A program made the position numbers and the translations under genes. From positions 1,426,001 to 1,490,000 of the forward strand of contig CAWCBH010000003.1 of assembly GCA_963793785.1 (NCBI GenBank): a DNA stretch of 64,000 bases, in the 5' to 3' direction. Shown piece after piece: positions 1 to 8,821 of the stretch. The stretch comes from CAWCBH01 sp963793785 (GTDB taxonomy: Bacteria; Actinomycetota; Thermoleophilia; Solirubrobacterales; 70-9). Every line of letters starts with the position of its first letter. The stretch's first letter is position 1. The notes under the pieces were generated by a model that saw nothing but the letters and a program-made list of their open reading frames with translations, had not been told where the DNA came from and did not search any database.

Positions 1-251
1 ACCTTGACGGTGACGTGCTCGTGCAGCTCCCGCAGCGCCCGGCCCTCGTCGACCATCCCCTCGACGTCCTGGGAGACGACCTCGGCCGAGACCGGACCGT
101 GAACCAGGTCGCAGATCCGCCGGATGATCTCCTCCGGCTCGCCGTCTTCCTTGGCGAGCAGCGAGGGGTTGGTGGTGGCGCCGGAGAGGATGCCCCAGGA
201 GGCGATCTCCTCGACCTCTGCAACTGACCCTGTGTCGATGAAAAGTCTCAT
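1..251 (-). CDS. Transaldolase / fructose-6-phosphate aldolase-type (3' end beyond window)
   Basis: From the ATG at 251 the minus-strand frame stays open to the window edge, giving 83 codons of the N-terminus. MRLFIDTGSV at residues 1-10 and the TTNPSLLAKE signature at residues 26-35 are diagnostic of the small transaldolase/FSA (TalC) family, which are single-domain TIM barrels of about 215-220 residues. They transfer or cleave three-carbon units between sugar phosphates in the cytosol. The catalytic Lys lies further along and is not in the window. The gene starts 4 bp after the glpD stop, so the two are probably co-transcribed and link glycerol and triose phosphate to sugar phosphate metabolism. 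Confidence 0.9.
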   Translation of the reverse strand, partial: MRLFIDTGSVAEVEEIASWGILSGATTNPSLLAKEDGEPEEIIRRICDLVHGPVSAEVVSQDVEGMVDEGRALRELHEHVTVK

Positions 252-255
252 GGAC

Positions 256-1929
256 CTAGGTTAGCTCGCCCTGGTCGATGCCTTCCTCGGCCGCGGCGCC
301 GACCCAGGCCTCCGCCTCGGCGCCGACGCGCTTCTTCGACCAGCCGAGCTCGCCGCCGATCGCCGCCGCAACCGGTCGCACGGACTCCGCATCGCGAAGC
401 TGCGGCGCGGCGAGCAGCCCCAGCCGCGTCCGCCGCAGCAGCAGATCGGCGACCGAGCGCACCTGCTCGAGGCGTGCCGCGATCACCGCCTCGGCCAACA
501 GGTCGGGGCGCCCGGGGACGATCGGCGCCGCCAGCTCCGGGCGCTCGCGGGCGAGGTCGAGGACAGCACGCGCGGCGTGCCCGTAGCGAAAGGCGAGCTG
601 GCGCACCGCTTCCTCGCCGACCCCGTCGGGAGCCCTGAGGTCCTCGGGCGAGGCCTCCATGCCGAGTGGAATCTCCGCGGTCCGGCAGGGAGCCTCGCGG
701 CCCTCGCGCTCGACCAGCCGATCGACGGTCTGCTTGGCCATCCGCCGCCAGGTGGTCAGCTTGCCGCCGGTGATCGTCAGCATCCCCGAGGAGGTCTCAT
801 ACAGCTCCGCCTTGCGGGAGATGTCGACCGACTTGCGCGGGTCCCCGGTCGAGATCAGCGGCCGCACCCCTGCGTAGGCGCCGGTGATGTCGGCGGCGCC
901 CAGCGCGGTGCCGAAGTAGGAGTTGACCGCATCGAGCAGGTACTCGACGTCGGCCTCGGCCGGCTTCGGATGGGCGATGTCGCCGTCGAAGTCGTTGTCG
1001 GTGGTGCCGACCAGGGTGCGCCCGTACCAGGGCAGGGCGAAGATCGTCCGGCTCTCGCCCGCCGGCACGATGCAGGCCCCGCCACCCATCGGCAGCCGCT
1101 CCTCGTCGAGGGTGATGTGGGTGCCGCGACTGGGGGCGATCCGGGGGACGTCCTCCTCCTCGGCCACCTCGGGCCGGATCCGATCGGCCCAGACACCGGT
1201 GGCGTTGATCACGCAGTCGGCCTCGACCTCGATCCGCTCGCCGGACTCTGACTCGGTGAAGGCGACGCCGTCGGCCTTGCCGCCGCTCTCGGTCACCTCG
1301 GTCACCTCGGCTCCGTTCAGCATCACGGCGCCGAAGCGCTCCGCCTCGCCGAGCACCGTCAGCACCAGCCGGGCGTCGTCGGTCTGGCAGTCGTAGAAGA
1401 GGTAGGCCGACTTCGGATCGCGTGCCTTCAGCGACGGGATCAGCTCGGTGACCTCGTCGCCGTCGATCGTCCGATGCCGGTCGGGCGACCAGTAGGCGTC
1501 CTCGTCGGTGTCGCGGGAGGAGCGCATCTCGCGGCGGCTGCGGCCGACGCGGGTGGTCGCCATCACGTCGTACATGTTCAGCCCGATGCCGATCCGCCGG
1601 TCGCGCCGGTCCTCGCCGAGGGTGGGGACGACGAACGGGGTCGGATAGACGAGGTGCGGCGCCAGCTGCACCATCAGCTGGCGCTCCAGCAGCGCCTCTC
1701 GGACCAGCCCGAGGTCGAAGTTCTGCAGGTAGCGGAGGCCGCCGTGGACCATCTTCGAGGAGCGGCTGGAGGTGCCGGCGGCGTAGTCGTCGCGCTCGAT
1801 CAGCGCCACCGAGTAGCCGCGGGTGGCGGCGTCCAGGGCGACGCCGGCCCCGGTGATCCCACCGCCGACGACCAGCACCTCGAAGCGCTGGCCGGCGATC
1901 GCCTCGATCGAGTCTGCACGGGAGAGCAT
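256..1929 (-). CDS. glpD: Glycerol-3-phosphate dehydrogenase, FAD-dependent
   Basis: A 557-residue protein, the normal length for aerobic GlpD. It oxidises sn-glycerol 3-phosphate to dihydroxyacetone phosphate and passes electrons through FAD to the respiratory quinone pool, at the inner face of the membrane. The FAD dinucleotide motif GGGITGAG is at residues 22-29, followed by the family block GTSSRSSKMVHGGLRYL at 52-68. A second FAD-contacting motif, TGGKLTTWRRMA, comes before the C-terminal helical DAO_C domain. I chose the ATG at 1929 because it lies just before the FAD domain and 2 bp after the upstream stop; a longer in-frame reading upstream is low-complexity antisense sequence. Confidence 0.96.
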   Translation of the reverse strand: MLSRADSIEAIAGQRFEVLVVGGGITGAGVALDAATRGYSVALIERDDYAAGTSSRSSKMVHGGLRYLQNFDLGLVREALLERQLMVQLAPHLVYPTPFVVPTLGEDRRDRRIGIGLNMYDVMATTRVGRSRREMRSSRDTDEDAYWSPDRHRTIDGDEVTELIPSLKARDPKSAYLFYDCQTDDARLVLTVLGEAERFGAVMLNGAEVTEVTESGGKADGVAFTESESGERIEVEADCVINATGVWADRIRPEVAEEEDVPRIAPSRGTHITLDEERLPMGGGACIVPAGESRTIFALPWYGRTLVGTTDNDFDGDIAHPKPAEADVEYLLDAVNSYFGTALGAADITGAYAGVRPLISTGDPRKSVDISRKAELYETSSGMLTITGGKLTTWRRMAKQTVDRLVEREGREAPCRTAEIPLGMEASPEDLRAPDGVGEEAVRQLAFRYGHAARAVLDLARERPELAAPIVPGRPDLLAEAVIAARLEQVRSVADLLLRRTRLGLLAAPQLRDAESVRPVAAAIGGELGWSKKRVGAEAEAWVGAAAEEGIDQGELT

Positions 1930-1931
1930 CG

Positions 1932-2441
1932 CTAGTCGAGGTGGGTGACCAGCTGCGAGACGGGCGGGCGCTCGGGCGCCGACTGCTCCTGGCGGGGATG
2001 CCCGAGATGAAGCAGGGCGACGAAGCGCTCGTCCTCGGGCAGGCCGACGGCGACCCTGCCGGCCTCGGTTCGCAACAGCTCCGGGGTACGCCAATACCCG
2101 GCCAGGCCGCGGGCGTGCGCCGCGAGCAGGACGATGTAGCAGGCAACCGCGGTCGAGTGCAGGTCCTCTTCCTCGGTGATCGGGTCGCCGCCGAGCACGC
2201 AGGAGGCGACGACCAGGGTCGGGCAGCGGGCCAGCTTTGCGGCCCCTTCGGGCCCGGCAGCCTCCTGCAACCTGTGCAGCGACTGCGGGCCGAGGACTCG
2301 AAAACGCCAGGGAGCGGTGAGGTGATGGTTGGGCGCCCAGCGCGCCAGCTCCAGTAGCTGCTCGAGCTGCGGGCGCGGAATCGGCTCCGGCGCGAACGCC
2401 TTATGCGTGCGCCGGCTGCGGATCGCCGCCTCGACCTCCAT
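1932..2441 (-). CDS. Nitroreductase family protein (YdjA-like)
   Basis: A 169-residue single-domain FMN oxidoreductase. The N-terminal RRTHKAF and the segment LELARWAPNHHLTAPWRF match the nitroreductase FMN-binding site, and the short length fits the YdjA-type subgroup. It probably reduces a nitroaromatic or quinone-like substrate with NAD(P)H; the substrate cannot be read from sequence. It sits 27 bp after the B12-operon fusion gene and 2 bp before glpD, so it may be read from either side. BluB, the nitroreductase-like enzyme that makes the lower ligand of B12, was considered, but the BluB N-terminal signature is absent and the protein is too short. Confidence 0.85.
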   Translation of the reverse strand: MEVEAAIRSRRTHKAFAPEPIPRPQLEQLLELARWAPNHHLTAPWRFRVLGPQSLHRLQEAAGPEGAAKLARCPTLVVASCVLGGDPITEEEDLHSTAVACYIVLLAAHARGLAGYWRTPELLRTEAGRVAVGLPEDERFVALLHLGHPRQEQSAPERPPVSQLVTHLD

Positions 2442-2468
2442 CGGGCGAGCGTAGCCGAGCCGGGCGCC

Positions 2469-4361
2469 CTACCAGGATCGGCGCCTGCCGAGCCACCAGG
2501 TGACGCCGAGCGCCGACAACGCCGAGCCCAGCCCGATCCCAACCGGCGCCAGCGGCGAGGAGGAATCGTCGCGATCGTCGGGCAGCGGGACCGGTGCCAC
2601 CGCGAGGCGTCCGCGGGGGTCCGGGGTGGCCTTGGCGTTGGCCTCGCCTGCGGTCGCCGCTGCCGCTCCGGAACCGGAGGTCTCGGCCTTCGCTCCCGGG
2701 GCTGCCGACGCCCCCTTCTCCGCTCCCGATTCGGAGGCCGTCGAGCCAAGGCCTTCGCCGGCAGCCGGACCCTTCTCACCGGAGCGATCGGCGGCGTTAC
2801 CGGCCGGAGGCGGCTTGCGAGCGACGGCGGCGATCGGGAATGACTTCCCGGCCACGGCGACGAGTGCCTGCCCGGTGACCCAGATCGGGGTCTGATCGCT
2901 GGAGCGCGAGTAGCGGATGTGCCCGTCTGGTGCCTGTCGCGCGGTCAGGTAGTCGAGGCCGCTGGCGCCGGCCTCGCGGATCGACGCGGGCGCCAGGCCG
3001 GCGGCGATCATCCCCTGCAGCGCCCAGGCGGTCGACTGGGAGTTGATCGCCCCGGACCCGCCGACCGTGAAGCCCCCTCCCCGCAGCTGCGCCCGGCGCA
3101 GGTAGCGCAGCCCGCGGCTCAGGACCCGGTCTCCGCGCACCACCTGCAGGACCGCTCCGGTTGAGTCGGCGTCGCTCGGGGCCCCGGGGACGACCCCCCA
3201 GCCCCCGTCGTCGTTTTGCACCTTCCGCAGCCAGGAGAGCGATTCGCGCAGTCCGGCCGGGGAGCCGCCGGCACGCAGGGCAAGGATCCCGAAGGCGGTG
3301 TCGTTGGGCCAGCCCTCAAAGGAGCCGTTGCGGCGCATGCGGCCCCGCAGCTCGGCCAGCAGGTTGCGCCCGGCGAAGTCCCGCGGCTCCACCCCGGCAC
3401 CGACCATGGCCAGGGTCGTCCGGGCCAGGTCGCCGGTGCTGTTGATCTCAGCGGCGTTGCGGGCGAGGAAGCCGATCGGCGTGGCGCCTGCGCGCTTGAC
3501 GTCAAGAGGGTTGCGCCCCGAGGCCTCCAGCCCGAGCATCGCCCAACCGGTCATCGAGACGCTCGATTCGCGGCCGGGTGTGGAGCCGAAACCGCCGTCG
3601 CGGTTCTGAACCGAGGCCAGCCAGCGAGCCGCCGCGTCGGCGTCTGCCGCCCGGGCACTCGCCGGCATGAGCAAGAGGACGGCGAGCAACAGCGCTGCGA
3701 CGCTGCCGCCCCGCAGGCCGGGGCTCCAGCCGGGCTGCGCGGGCCGCTCGCCGGAGCCACGCTTCCACTCGAAACGCTCCCGAAAGCGGACCAGCATCCG
3801 CACCATCGCCGGGCCGGCGACCAGCGCCAGAGCGACGTTGCCGATCGCGTGGGCAGCGTCGAACGGGACCGCCCGCACCTGCAGCGCCCAGAAGCGCTCC
3901 CAGGAGAGCTCGCCGCCGTAGCTCGGCATGATCGAGAAGTTGAGCAGAACGCCATAAGCGAGCCCGGCGAAGCCGCAGGCTGCCGCCAGCGTCAGCCGCC
4001 CGGCCCGGCCGCGGGTCACCGCGCAAAGCGCGGCCCCGAGGATCCCCGCCATGCCCCAGCCGGCCATCTGCCAGGGCGTCCAGGGACCTTGGCCGAGCCA
4101 GAAGTTGGAGACGACCCCGGCGAGCGCGCCGACGACGAAGCCGGGGCCGGCGCCGATCGCAAAGCCCGAGAACAGCGCCACGTCGGTGGTCGCAACGACG
4201 TTGGGGATCGGCGCCAGCGCGACCCGTCCCGCCACGGCCAGGGCGGCGAGCGCCGCGACCAAGGCCACGATCTGCGACGGCGGCCGGGCGCGCTCGTACC
4301 AGGCGAAGCCGCCGACCAGCACCGCCCCGAGGACGAGGAAGCTGGCGAGCTGCCAGCTCAT
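2469..4361 (-). CDS. ECF transporter S component fused to a transcobalamin/prenyltransferase-type alpha/alpha barrel
   Basis: A 630-residue fusion. Residues 1-195 form a hydrophobic domain with ECF S-component features: PIPNVVATTD at 51-60, and VSNFWLG then QGPWTPWQMAGWG at 84-103, typical of cobalamin-type S components. Residues 219-238 look like a signal anchor ending ASARA. Residues 240-515 carry repeats of the terpene cyclase/prenyltransferase barrel type: QNRDGGFG 252-259, RRNGSFEGWPND 343-354, QNDDGGWG 382-389, QLRGGGF 425-431 and QAPDGHI 476-482. An Ala/Gly/Pro/Ser linker (515-603) leads to a C-terminal membrane helix (604-623) and a basic tail. The barrel should therefore face outward. 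The start ATG overlaps the ecfA stop (ATGA). The same barrel fold makes up the N-terminal half of transcobalamin. A direct role in B12 capture is inference from that fold, the S domain and the riboswitch. Confidence 0.88.
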   Translation of the reverse strand: MSWQLASFLVLGAVLVGGFAWYERARPPSQIVALVAALAALAVAGRVALAPIPNVVATTDVALFSGFAIGAGPGFVVGALAGVVSNFWLGQGPWTPWQMAGWGMAGILGAALCAVTRGRAGRLTLAAACGFAGLAYGVLLNFSIMPSYGGELSWERFWALQVRAVPFDAAHAIGNVALALVAGPAMVRMLVRFRERFEWKRGSGERPAQPGWSPGLRGGSVAALLLAVLLLMPASARAADADAAARWLASVQNRDGGFGSTPGRESSVSMTGWAMLGLEASGRNPLDVKRAGATPIGFLARNAAEINSTGDLARTTLAMVGAGVEPRDFAGRNLLAELRGRMRRNGSFEGWPNDTAFGILALRAGGSPAGLRESLSWLRKVQNDDGGWGVVPGAPSDADSTGAVLQVVRGDRVLSRGLRYLRRAQLRGGGFTVGGSGAINSQSTAWALQGMIAAGLAPASIREAGASGLDYLTARQAPDGHIRYSRSSDQTPIWVTGQALVAVAGKSFPIAAVARKPPPAGNAADRSGEKGPAAGEGLGSTASESGAEKGASAAPGAKAETSGSGAAAATAGEANAKATPDPRGRLAVAPVPLPDDRDDSSSPLAPVGIGLGSALSALGVTWWLGRRRSW

Positions 4362-6038
4362 CGGTCCTCCAGCAGTGCGGCGCCGTCCTCGGGCGTCACC
4401 ACGCCGGGTGCGTCGAGCACCCGCGCCACCTCGGTCGCGAAGTACCAACCCCCGGAGAGCACGTCGCCGGCCGGCCCGTCGGCGATCACCTCACCGTCCC
4501 CGAGCAGGACGACGCGCTCCGCGAACGAGGCCGCGAACTCGACGTCGTGAGTGGCGACGATCACCGCCGCGCCACCACCAGCAAGTGAGCCGATCAGCTC
4601 CGCGAGGTCATCCTTGCGGCCGCGGTCCATGCCGCGGGTCGGCTCGTCGAGGGCAACCAGTCCCGGTAGCTGCCCCGCCTCCGCGCGGCCAGCCGATGGC
4701 GATCGCCAGCGCCAACCTCTGCCGCTCACCCCCCGACAGGTCCCGCGGATCGGCATCGACCAGGTGCTCCAGCCCCACGGCCGGCCAGCGCCTCTCGACC
4801 CTCCTCCCCCGGCAGCTCCTCCCCCACCCGCTCTCGGACCAAGAAGTCGCCCGGGTTCTGCGTCAGCAACGCCACGCCTTGCGGCACTTCTACTTTGCCT
4901 GCGATCGGCTTCAGCAGGCCCGCGGCGGTCCTCAGAAACGTGCTCTTCCCCGCCCCGTTCCTTCCCATCAACGCGACCCGTTCACCCTGTGCGATCTCAA
5001 CGTCAATCCCTCGCAGTACCTCGTGGATCTCGTCTCCTCTGTCGAGCTCAACCCACAGATTCCGCGCTGCCAAGGCCGTCGAGGGAGGCGTCGATGCGCC
5101 TCCCGAACGTTTTGCGCGCGGGAAGCCGCCGCGAAGCGGCGGATTAAGAGTGCGAGTGAGGGAGGGGCTCGACGCCTCGTTCACCACCGTTGCGTCGCCC
5201 AGGATCTGGCGCGCATCGCGGACACCAACAGGAAGCGGTTCGATGCCCGCCCGGGAGAACAGGCGAGCCGCTGGAGTGGCCAGGGCGGGGTCGGCGTCGA
5301 TCGCCCAGGCGAGGAAGTCGCGCGGGAGGCCGTCGAAGGTGATCGACCCGGCGTCCATCGCGACGACGCGGTCGGCCGCGGCCAGGCAGCGCTCGAGCCG
5401 GTGCTCTGCAAGCACGACCGCCACGCCCCACTCCTCGTTGAGGCGGCGAAGCAGCCAGATCAGCTCGTCGCCGGCGACCGGATCGAGCTGCGAGGTCGGC
5501 TCGTCGAGCAAGCACAAGCGAGGGGCGCGTGACCAGTGCCGCCGCGAGCGCGACCCGTTGCAGCTCGCCGCCCGAGAGCGTGTCGACGGCGCGAGCGAAG
5601 CAGGTGAGGGATCGCCAGCGCCAGGGCCACCTCCTCGACGGCGCGGGCGCGGTCCGTCGCCGACGCCCCGTGTAGCTCGAGCGGCAGGGCGATCTCGGCG
5701 CCGACCGTTGTCGAGACGACCTGCGTCTCCGGCTCCTGGGCGACGTAGCCAACGGTGGGCGCCAGCTCGCCCGGGCCGGCGTCGGCGGTGTCGAGGCCGG
5801 CGACCCGCACCGTTCCCGACAGCTCGCCGCCGAAGAAGTGCGGCACCAGCCCGCAGGCGGCCCGCAAGAGGGTCGTCTTGCCCGAGGCCGAACGGCCGGC
5901 CAAGACGACGAACTCGCCCGCACCGACCTCGAGCGTGACGTCGCTTAGCGCCGGTCGTGAGGCGGTGGCATAGCGGTAGCCGAGCGCCTCCGCAGTGAGC
6001 GTTGGCGCGATTTGCGGTGGGGCAGCGAGGTCAGGCAC
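4358..6038 (-). CDS. ecfA: Energy-coupling factor ATPase, two ABC domains fused (four apparent frameshifts)
   Basis: One gene for about 560 residues encoding both ATPase subunits of an ECF transporter. Domain 1 has Walker A GRSASGKTT, Q-loop YVAQEPETQ, signature LSGGELQR, Walker B CLLDEPTSQLD and H-loop LAEHRLER. Domain 2 has Walker A GRNGAGKST, Q-loop LLTQNPGDF, signature LSGGERQR, Walker B LVALDEPTRGMD and H-loop ATHDVEF. The reading frame changes near 5600, 5522, 4785 and 4698. Each change is corrected by removing one base, and no motif is lost. This is more like sequence error than decay, though a true pseudogene is not excluded. The GTG start at 6038 overlaps the end of ecfT by 8 bp. The protein drives uptake from the cytosolic face with EcfT and the S component. 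Confidence 0.85.
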
Positions 6039-6924
6039 GGCGCCCTCTTTGCGCCTTGCGCCGGCCTCGAACCGGAGTCAGCCCGGCGGCGACGAGCAAC
6101 GCTGCCAGGCCGAAGATCGCACCCCCGCCGCCCAGTACGACCGCGGGGTAAGTCTGGAAGTCGTCTGCGCCGGCCAGCTTCGCAGCCACCGACGCGACGA
6201 TGACCGCAGCGCCGACCAGGTAGAAGCGAAGGTCGTGCCTGGTCTTCCTGGCGACCGCCGGTCCGGGGCGCGACTGGAGCCCATAGCCGCGCAGCTCCAG
6301 CGTCGCCGCGACGTCGACCGCCCGGTCCAGCGAACCTGCGAGCAGGCGGCGTGCCAGAGCCGCGCGGCCGACCGGCGCTGCCGCCGGCCCGCGCAGCGAT
6401 GCCGCCTCCCCGAGGCGAGCCGCGTCCGCCGCGGCGACCGGCACCAGACGGGAGATCAGCGTCGCCGTCAGCGCCGAGCGACCGGCGACCGGGCGCAGCA
6501 GACGCAGCACCTTGTCGGGATCGACGCAGGCGGAGTAGACGGCGAGGGCGATCATCGCGACCATCGCCCGCAGCCCGATAACCGCCCCGGCGGCCAGCGC
6601 CTCGGCGGTGACGTTCACCTGGCCCAGCACCGGCCAGTCGCCGAGGCGGGCGAGGACGGTGTCGCCGCGATCGGTGACCAGCCCGTTGACGATCGTGATC
6701 AGCAGCGCCAGCGAAAGCCCGAGCCGCATCGCGGCCCGAACGGCGCGGCCGGCGCCGGCGGCGAGACCGGCGATGGTCGCCCCGGCCCCCGCGGCGGCAA
6801 GCACCAATGGGTTGGAGAACAAAAATGCGGCGGCGACGAAGGAACCCAGGTAGACGATCGCGGCCGCCGCCGAGGCGCCTTGCAGCAAGCCTGGCCGCGG
6901 TGTGTAGGCAAGTGGCGACCTCAT
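6031..6924 (-). CDS. ecfT: ECF transporter transmembrane component EcfT
   Basis: A 297-residue polytopic protein of the EcfT/CbiQ family, which couples ATP hydrolysis by EcfA to movement of the S component. Hydrophobic helices lie in the first 130 residues and again near the C-terminus. Between them is a basic cytosolic coupling region with the two short Ala/Leu-Arg-Gly elements of the family, seen here as ASLRG and LELRGYG. Its ATG overlaps the stop of the upstream DUF4430 lipoprotein gene (ATGA), and ecfA overlaps its 3' end. It is in the riboswitch operon, so cobalamin is the expected cargo; sequence alone does not prove it. Confidence 0.92.
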   Translation of the reverse strand: MRSPLAYTPRPGLLQGASAAAAIVYLGSFVAAAFLFSNPLVLAAAGAGATIAGLAAGAGRAVRAAMRLGLSLALLITIVNGLVTDRGDTVLARLGDWPVLGQVNVTAEALAAGAVIGLRAMVAMIALAVYSACVDPDKVLRLLRPVAGRSALTATLISRLVPVAAADAARLGEAASLRGPAAAPVGRAALARRLLAGSLDRAVDVAATLELRGYGLQSRPGPAVARKTRHDLRFYLVGAAVIVASVAAKLAGADDFQTYPAVVLGGGGAIFGLAALLVAAGLTPVRGRRKAQRGRRA

Positions 6925-7823
6925 CCGACCGGAACCGGGATCGCCTGGCCATCCTCGACGCCGACCGCGTAGCGGTCCCGCAAGCTGCTCGGCGTCAGCG
7001 CCGTCGCCGCGGCCTTCACGCCGGCGGTCGACGTTCCGGTCAGCAGCCAGGTCGGCGGCTGCTCGAAGCGGCGGGTGGCGGCGACGAGCCCTGCTGTCGC
7101 GGCGAAGGCGCGCCTCGGCTCGCCGTCCTCGCCGAGGGCGAGGATCCGAAAGCCCCCCGAGCGCGGCACGACGTCCACGAAGACGCCGCTGTACTGCGGG
7201 CCGCGCTCCAGCCGGGCGGCCACCGGGTCCTCCCGCAGCCGCGACCAGGGGCCGACGAGGACGCGGATCGCGTCATCGCCGGTGCCCAGACGAGCCCCCG
7301 CCTGCCGCAGTGTGTTCTCGACCCGTTGACAGACCGCCGCCACCGTCCGGCATACGACTTCGGTGGGGTGCAGTTCCCCCTCGTAGCCGCCCGCGAAGGG
7401 CTGCGGGAAAGAGCCGACGACCGCCGGGACCCGCATCGCCGCCGTCCAGTCGCGATGATCCCACCAGATCCTCTCCCCTCCCTCGAGCGAGAAGTCGGCG
7501 GCACCGACCGAAGACTCGACTCCGTTGACGTAGAAGAACCAGTCGAAGAAGCGGCCGCCGCGTCGATCCCCTTCCAGGCCGTCGATTGACTCGACGAAGC
7601 CGCCGCCGTAGCGGGTGGTGATCTCGGCGCTTCGGTCGAGGACTCGCAGCACCGTGTCCGACTCGGTCACGTCATCGGCGGTGCGCCGCAGCTCCTGGCC
7701 GGTGCCGTAGTCACGCGTGATCGTCAGCGAGACCTCGCCGGCGTCCTCTCCGGCCCCGAGGCCGCAGCCGGCGGTCGCGAGCGCGATCAGCGCCGCGACC
7801 GCCGGGCTGCAGCGGGCGATCAC
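6921..7823 (-). CDS. DUF4430 lipoprotein, transcobalamin beta-domain-like
   Basis: A 300-residue secreted lipoprotein. Residues 1-20 are a signal sequence ending in the lipobox ATAGC, with Cys20 as the lipidated residue. Residues 30-125 match DUF4430, the domain related to the C-terminal beta domain of transcobalamin and intrinsic factor; the hallmark FFDWFFYVNGVE (92-103) is followed by a GAADFSLEGGERIWW element. Residues 130-300 are a second domain I do not recognise. The start is GTG, overlapping the upstream stop as GTGA. A surface-anchored beta module in a riboswitch-controlled ECF operon suggests B12 binding or delivery to the transporter, which is inference. Confidence 0.85.
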   Translation of the reverse strand: MIARCSPAVAALIALATAGCGLGAGEDAGEVSLTITRDYGTGQELRRTADDVTESDTVLRVLDRSAEITTRYGGGFVESIDGLEGDRRGGRFFDWFFYVNGVESSVGAADFSLEGGERIWWDHRDWTAAMRVPAVVGSFPQPFAGGYEGELHPTEVVCRTVAAVCQRVENTLRQAGARLGTGDDAIRVLVGPWSRLREDPVAARLERGPQYSGVFVDVVPRSGGFRILALGEDGEPRRAFAATAGLVAATRRFEQPPTWLLTGTSTAGVKAAATALTPSSLRDRYAVGVEDGQAIPVPVG

Positions 7824-8782
7824 GCCGGACGAATCCTCCGCTCGCAGCCGCGGGCCACGTCGGTCCCGTTGAGCAGAACGGTGTCGACACCGCGGCCACA
7901 GTTGACCCGGTCGGGCCCGCCGCCGCGAACGTCGACTCGGTCTCTGCCACCGCGGGCGCTGATCCGGTTCGGGCCGTTGCTGCCGGCAATCCGATCCGCA
8001 TCAGTGGAGCCGAATATCGCCAGCGCCTGCCCGGCCGGGCAGGCGGCGAGGGTGTCGGCCACGCAGACAGGCGCCGCGTTGGAGGGAATCGCCCCCGAGA
8101 CTCGGGCCCGAAGGGTGCCGCTGTCCTCGAGGCTGACCGCGGTCCTGCCGTCGGTACCGGTCGGCAGATCGGCGCCGTTGACGGTCACGCCCGCCGCGGG
8201 GGTGCGGGCTCCGGTGTCGCTCCAGCGGAAGACCCGCACCCCGAAGGGCTGGCCGGCCTGCGCCCGCGCCGGCGCCAGCAGCTCCAGCTCGTCGGGCGGC
8301 GGGAAGGTCGGGGTCAGGTACCAGAGGATCTCCTGGCCGGGCCTGACTCGAACCTGGTCACCGCCGACCTGGGAGCCTTCGTGATCGACCTTCAGGTACC
8401 AGAAGGCGCTGCCGCGGGCCTCGAATCCGCCGATCCCGCAGATCCCGAGGCCGAAGTCGAAGGCGTCGGTGACCGAGAGCGGCCGCAGGCCGCGGTCGGA
8501 CTCGGAGGCATCGCTGACCAGGCCGAGGGCGGTCGGGCCCTCGACGGCCACACGGCGGCCGCTGCCGCCGGTGCCGGAACCGAAGCAATCGGCACCCGGA
8601 TCGGTCTTGATCCGGACGGTGTCGGTGTACTGGCGCTGCTCGGCGAGCACGGCGCCCGCCGTGTTTACGACGCGCAGGTCGACGCCGACTGTCCGGGCCG
8701 AGGCAACGCCGGTGGCGGACAGAAGTAGGCAGACGGCAAGCGCGCATGCGGCCGCCAGCCGAGATGAGCTGAGAGTTGGCAT
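7820..8782 (-). CDS. Secreted DUF4430 protein with Ig-like and RTX-like C-terminal part
   Basis: A 320-residue exported protein and the first gene of the B12 operon. A Sec signal peptide occupies residues 1-29 (cleavage near VASA). Residues 32-158 resemble DUF4430, with SAFWYLKVDHEGSQVGGD around 125-142 and RPGQEILWYL at 147-156. Residues 165-232 look like an Ig-like domain. Residues 255-305 hold Gly/Asp/Asn-rich turns (DADRIAGSNGPNRI and repeats) like weak RTX or calcium-binding repeats. Cys66, Cys115, Cys240, Cys248, Cys295 and Cys313 could form disulfides. The ATG at 8782 is preferred over 8812 because a GAGGAAAGG ribosome site precedes it and the signal peptide begins there. The protein has no lipobox, so it should be released or loosely held. 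Confidence 0.82.
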   Translation of the reverse strand: MPTLSSSRLAAACALAVCLLLSATGVASARTVGVDLRVVNTAGAVLAEQRQYTDTVRIKTDPGADCFGSGTGGSGRRVAVEGPTALGLVSDASESDRGLRPLSVTDAFDFGLGICGIGGFEARGSAFWYLKVDHEGSQVGGDQVRVRPGQEILWYLTPTFPPPDELELLAPARAQAGQPFGVRVFRWSDTGARTPAAGVTVNGADLPTGTDGRTAVSLEDSGTLRARVSGAIPSNAAPVCVADTLAACPAGQALAIFGSTDADRIAGSNGPNRISARGGRDRVDVRGGGPDRVNCGRGVDTVLLNGTDVARGCERRIRPA

Positions 8783-8821
8783 CGAAGCCACCCTTTCCTC
8801 GAGGGTTGTCATGGCTCGGCC

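Noticed and set aside
1932..2441. Nitroreductase as BluB (lower-ligand synthesis) linked to the B12 operon
   Set aside because: Too short, and the BluB N-terminal block is missing; YdjA-type features fit better.
797..2779. A 660-codon minus-strand frame overlapping glpD
   Set aside because: Low-complexity Arg-rich sequence; glpD and nitroreductase motifs are in other frames.
4358..6038. Two or three separate ABC genes
   Set aside because: Domain order, spacing and motif completeness fit one double-ATPase gene broken by single extra bases.
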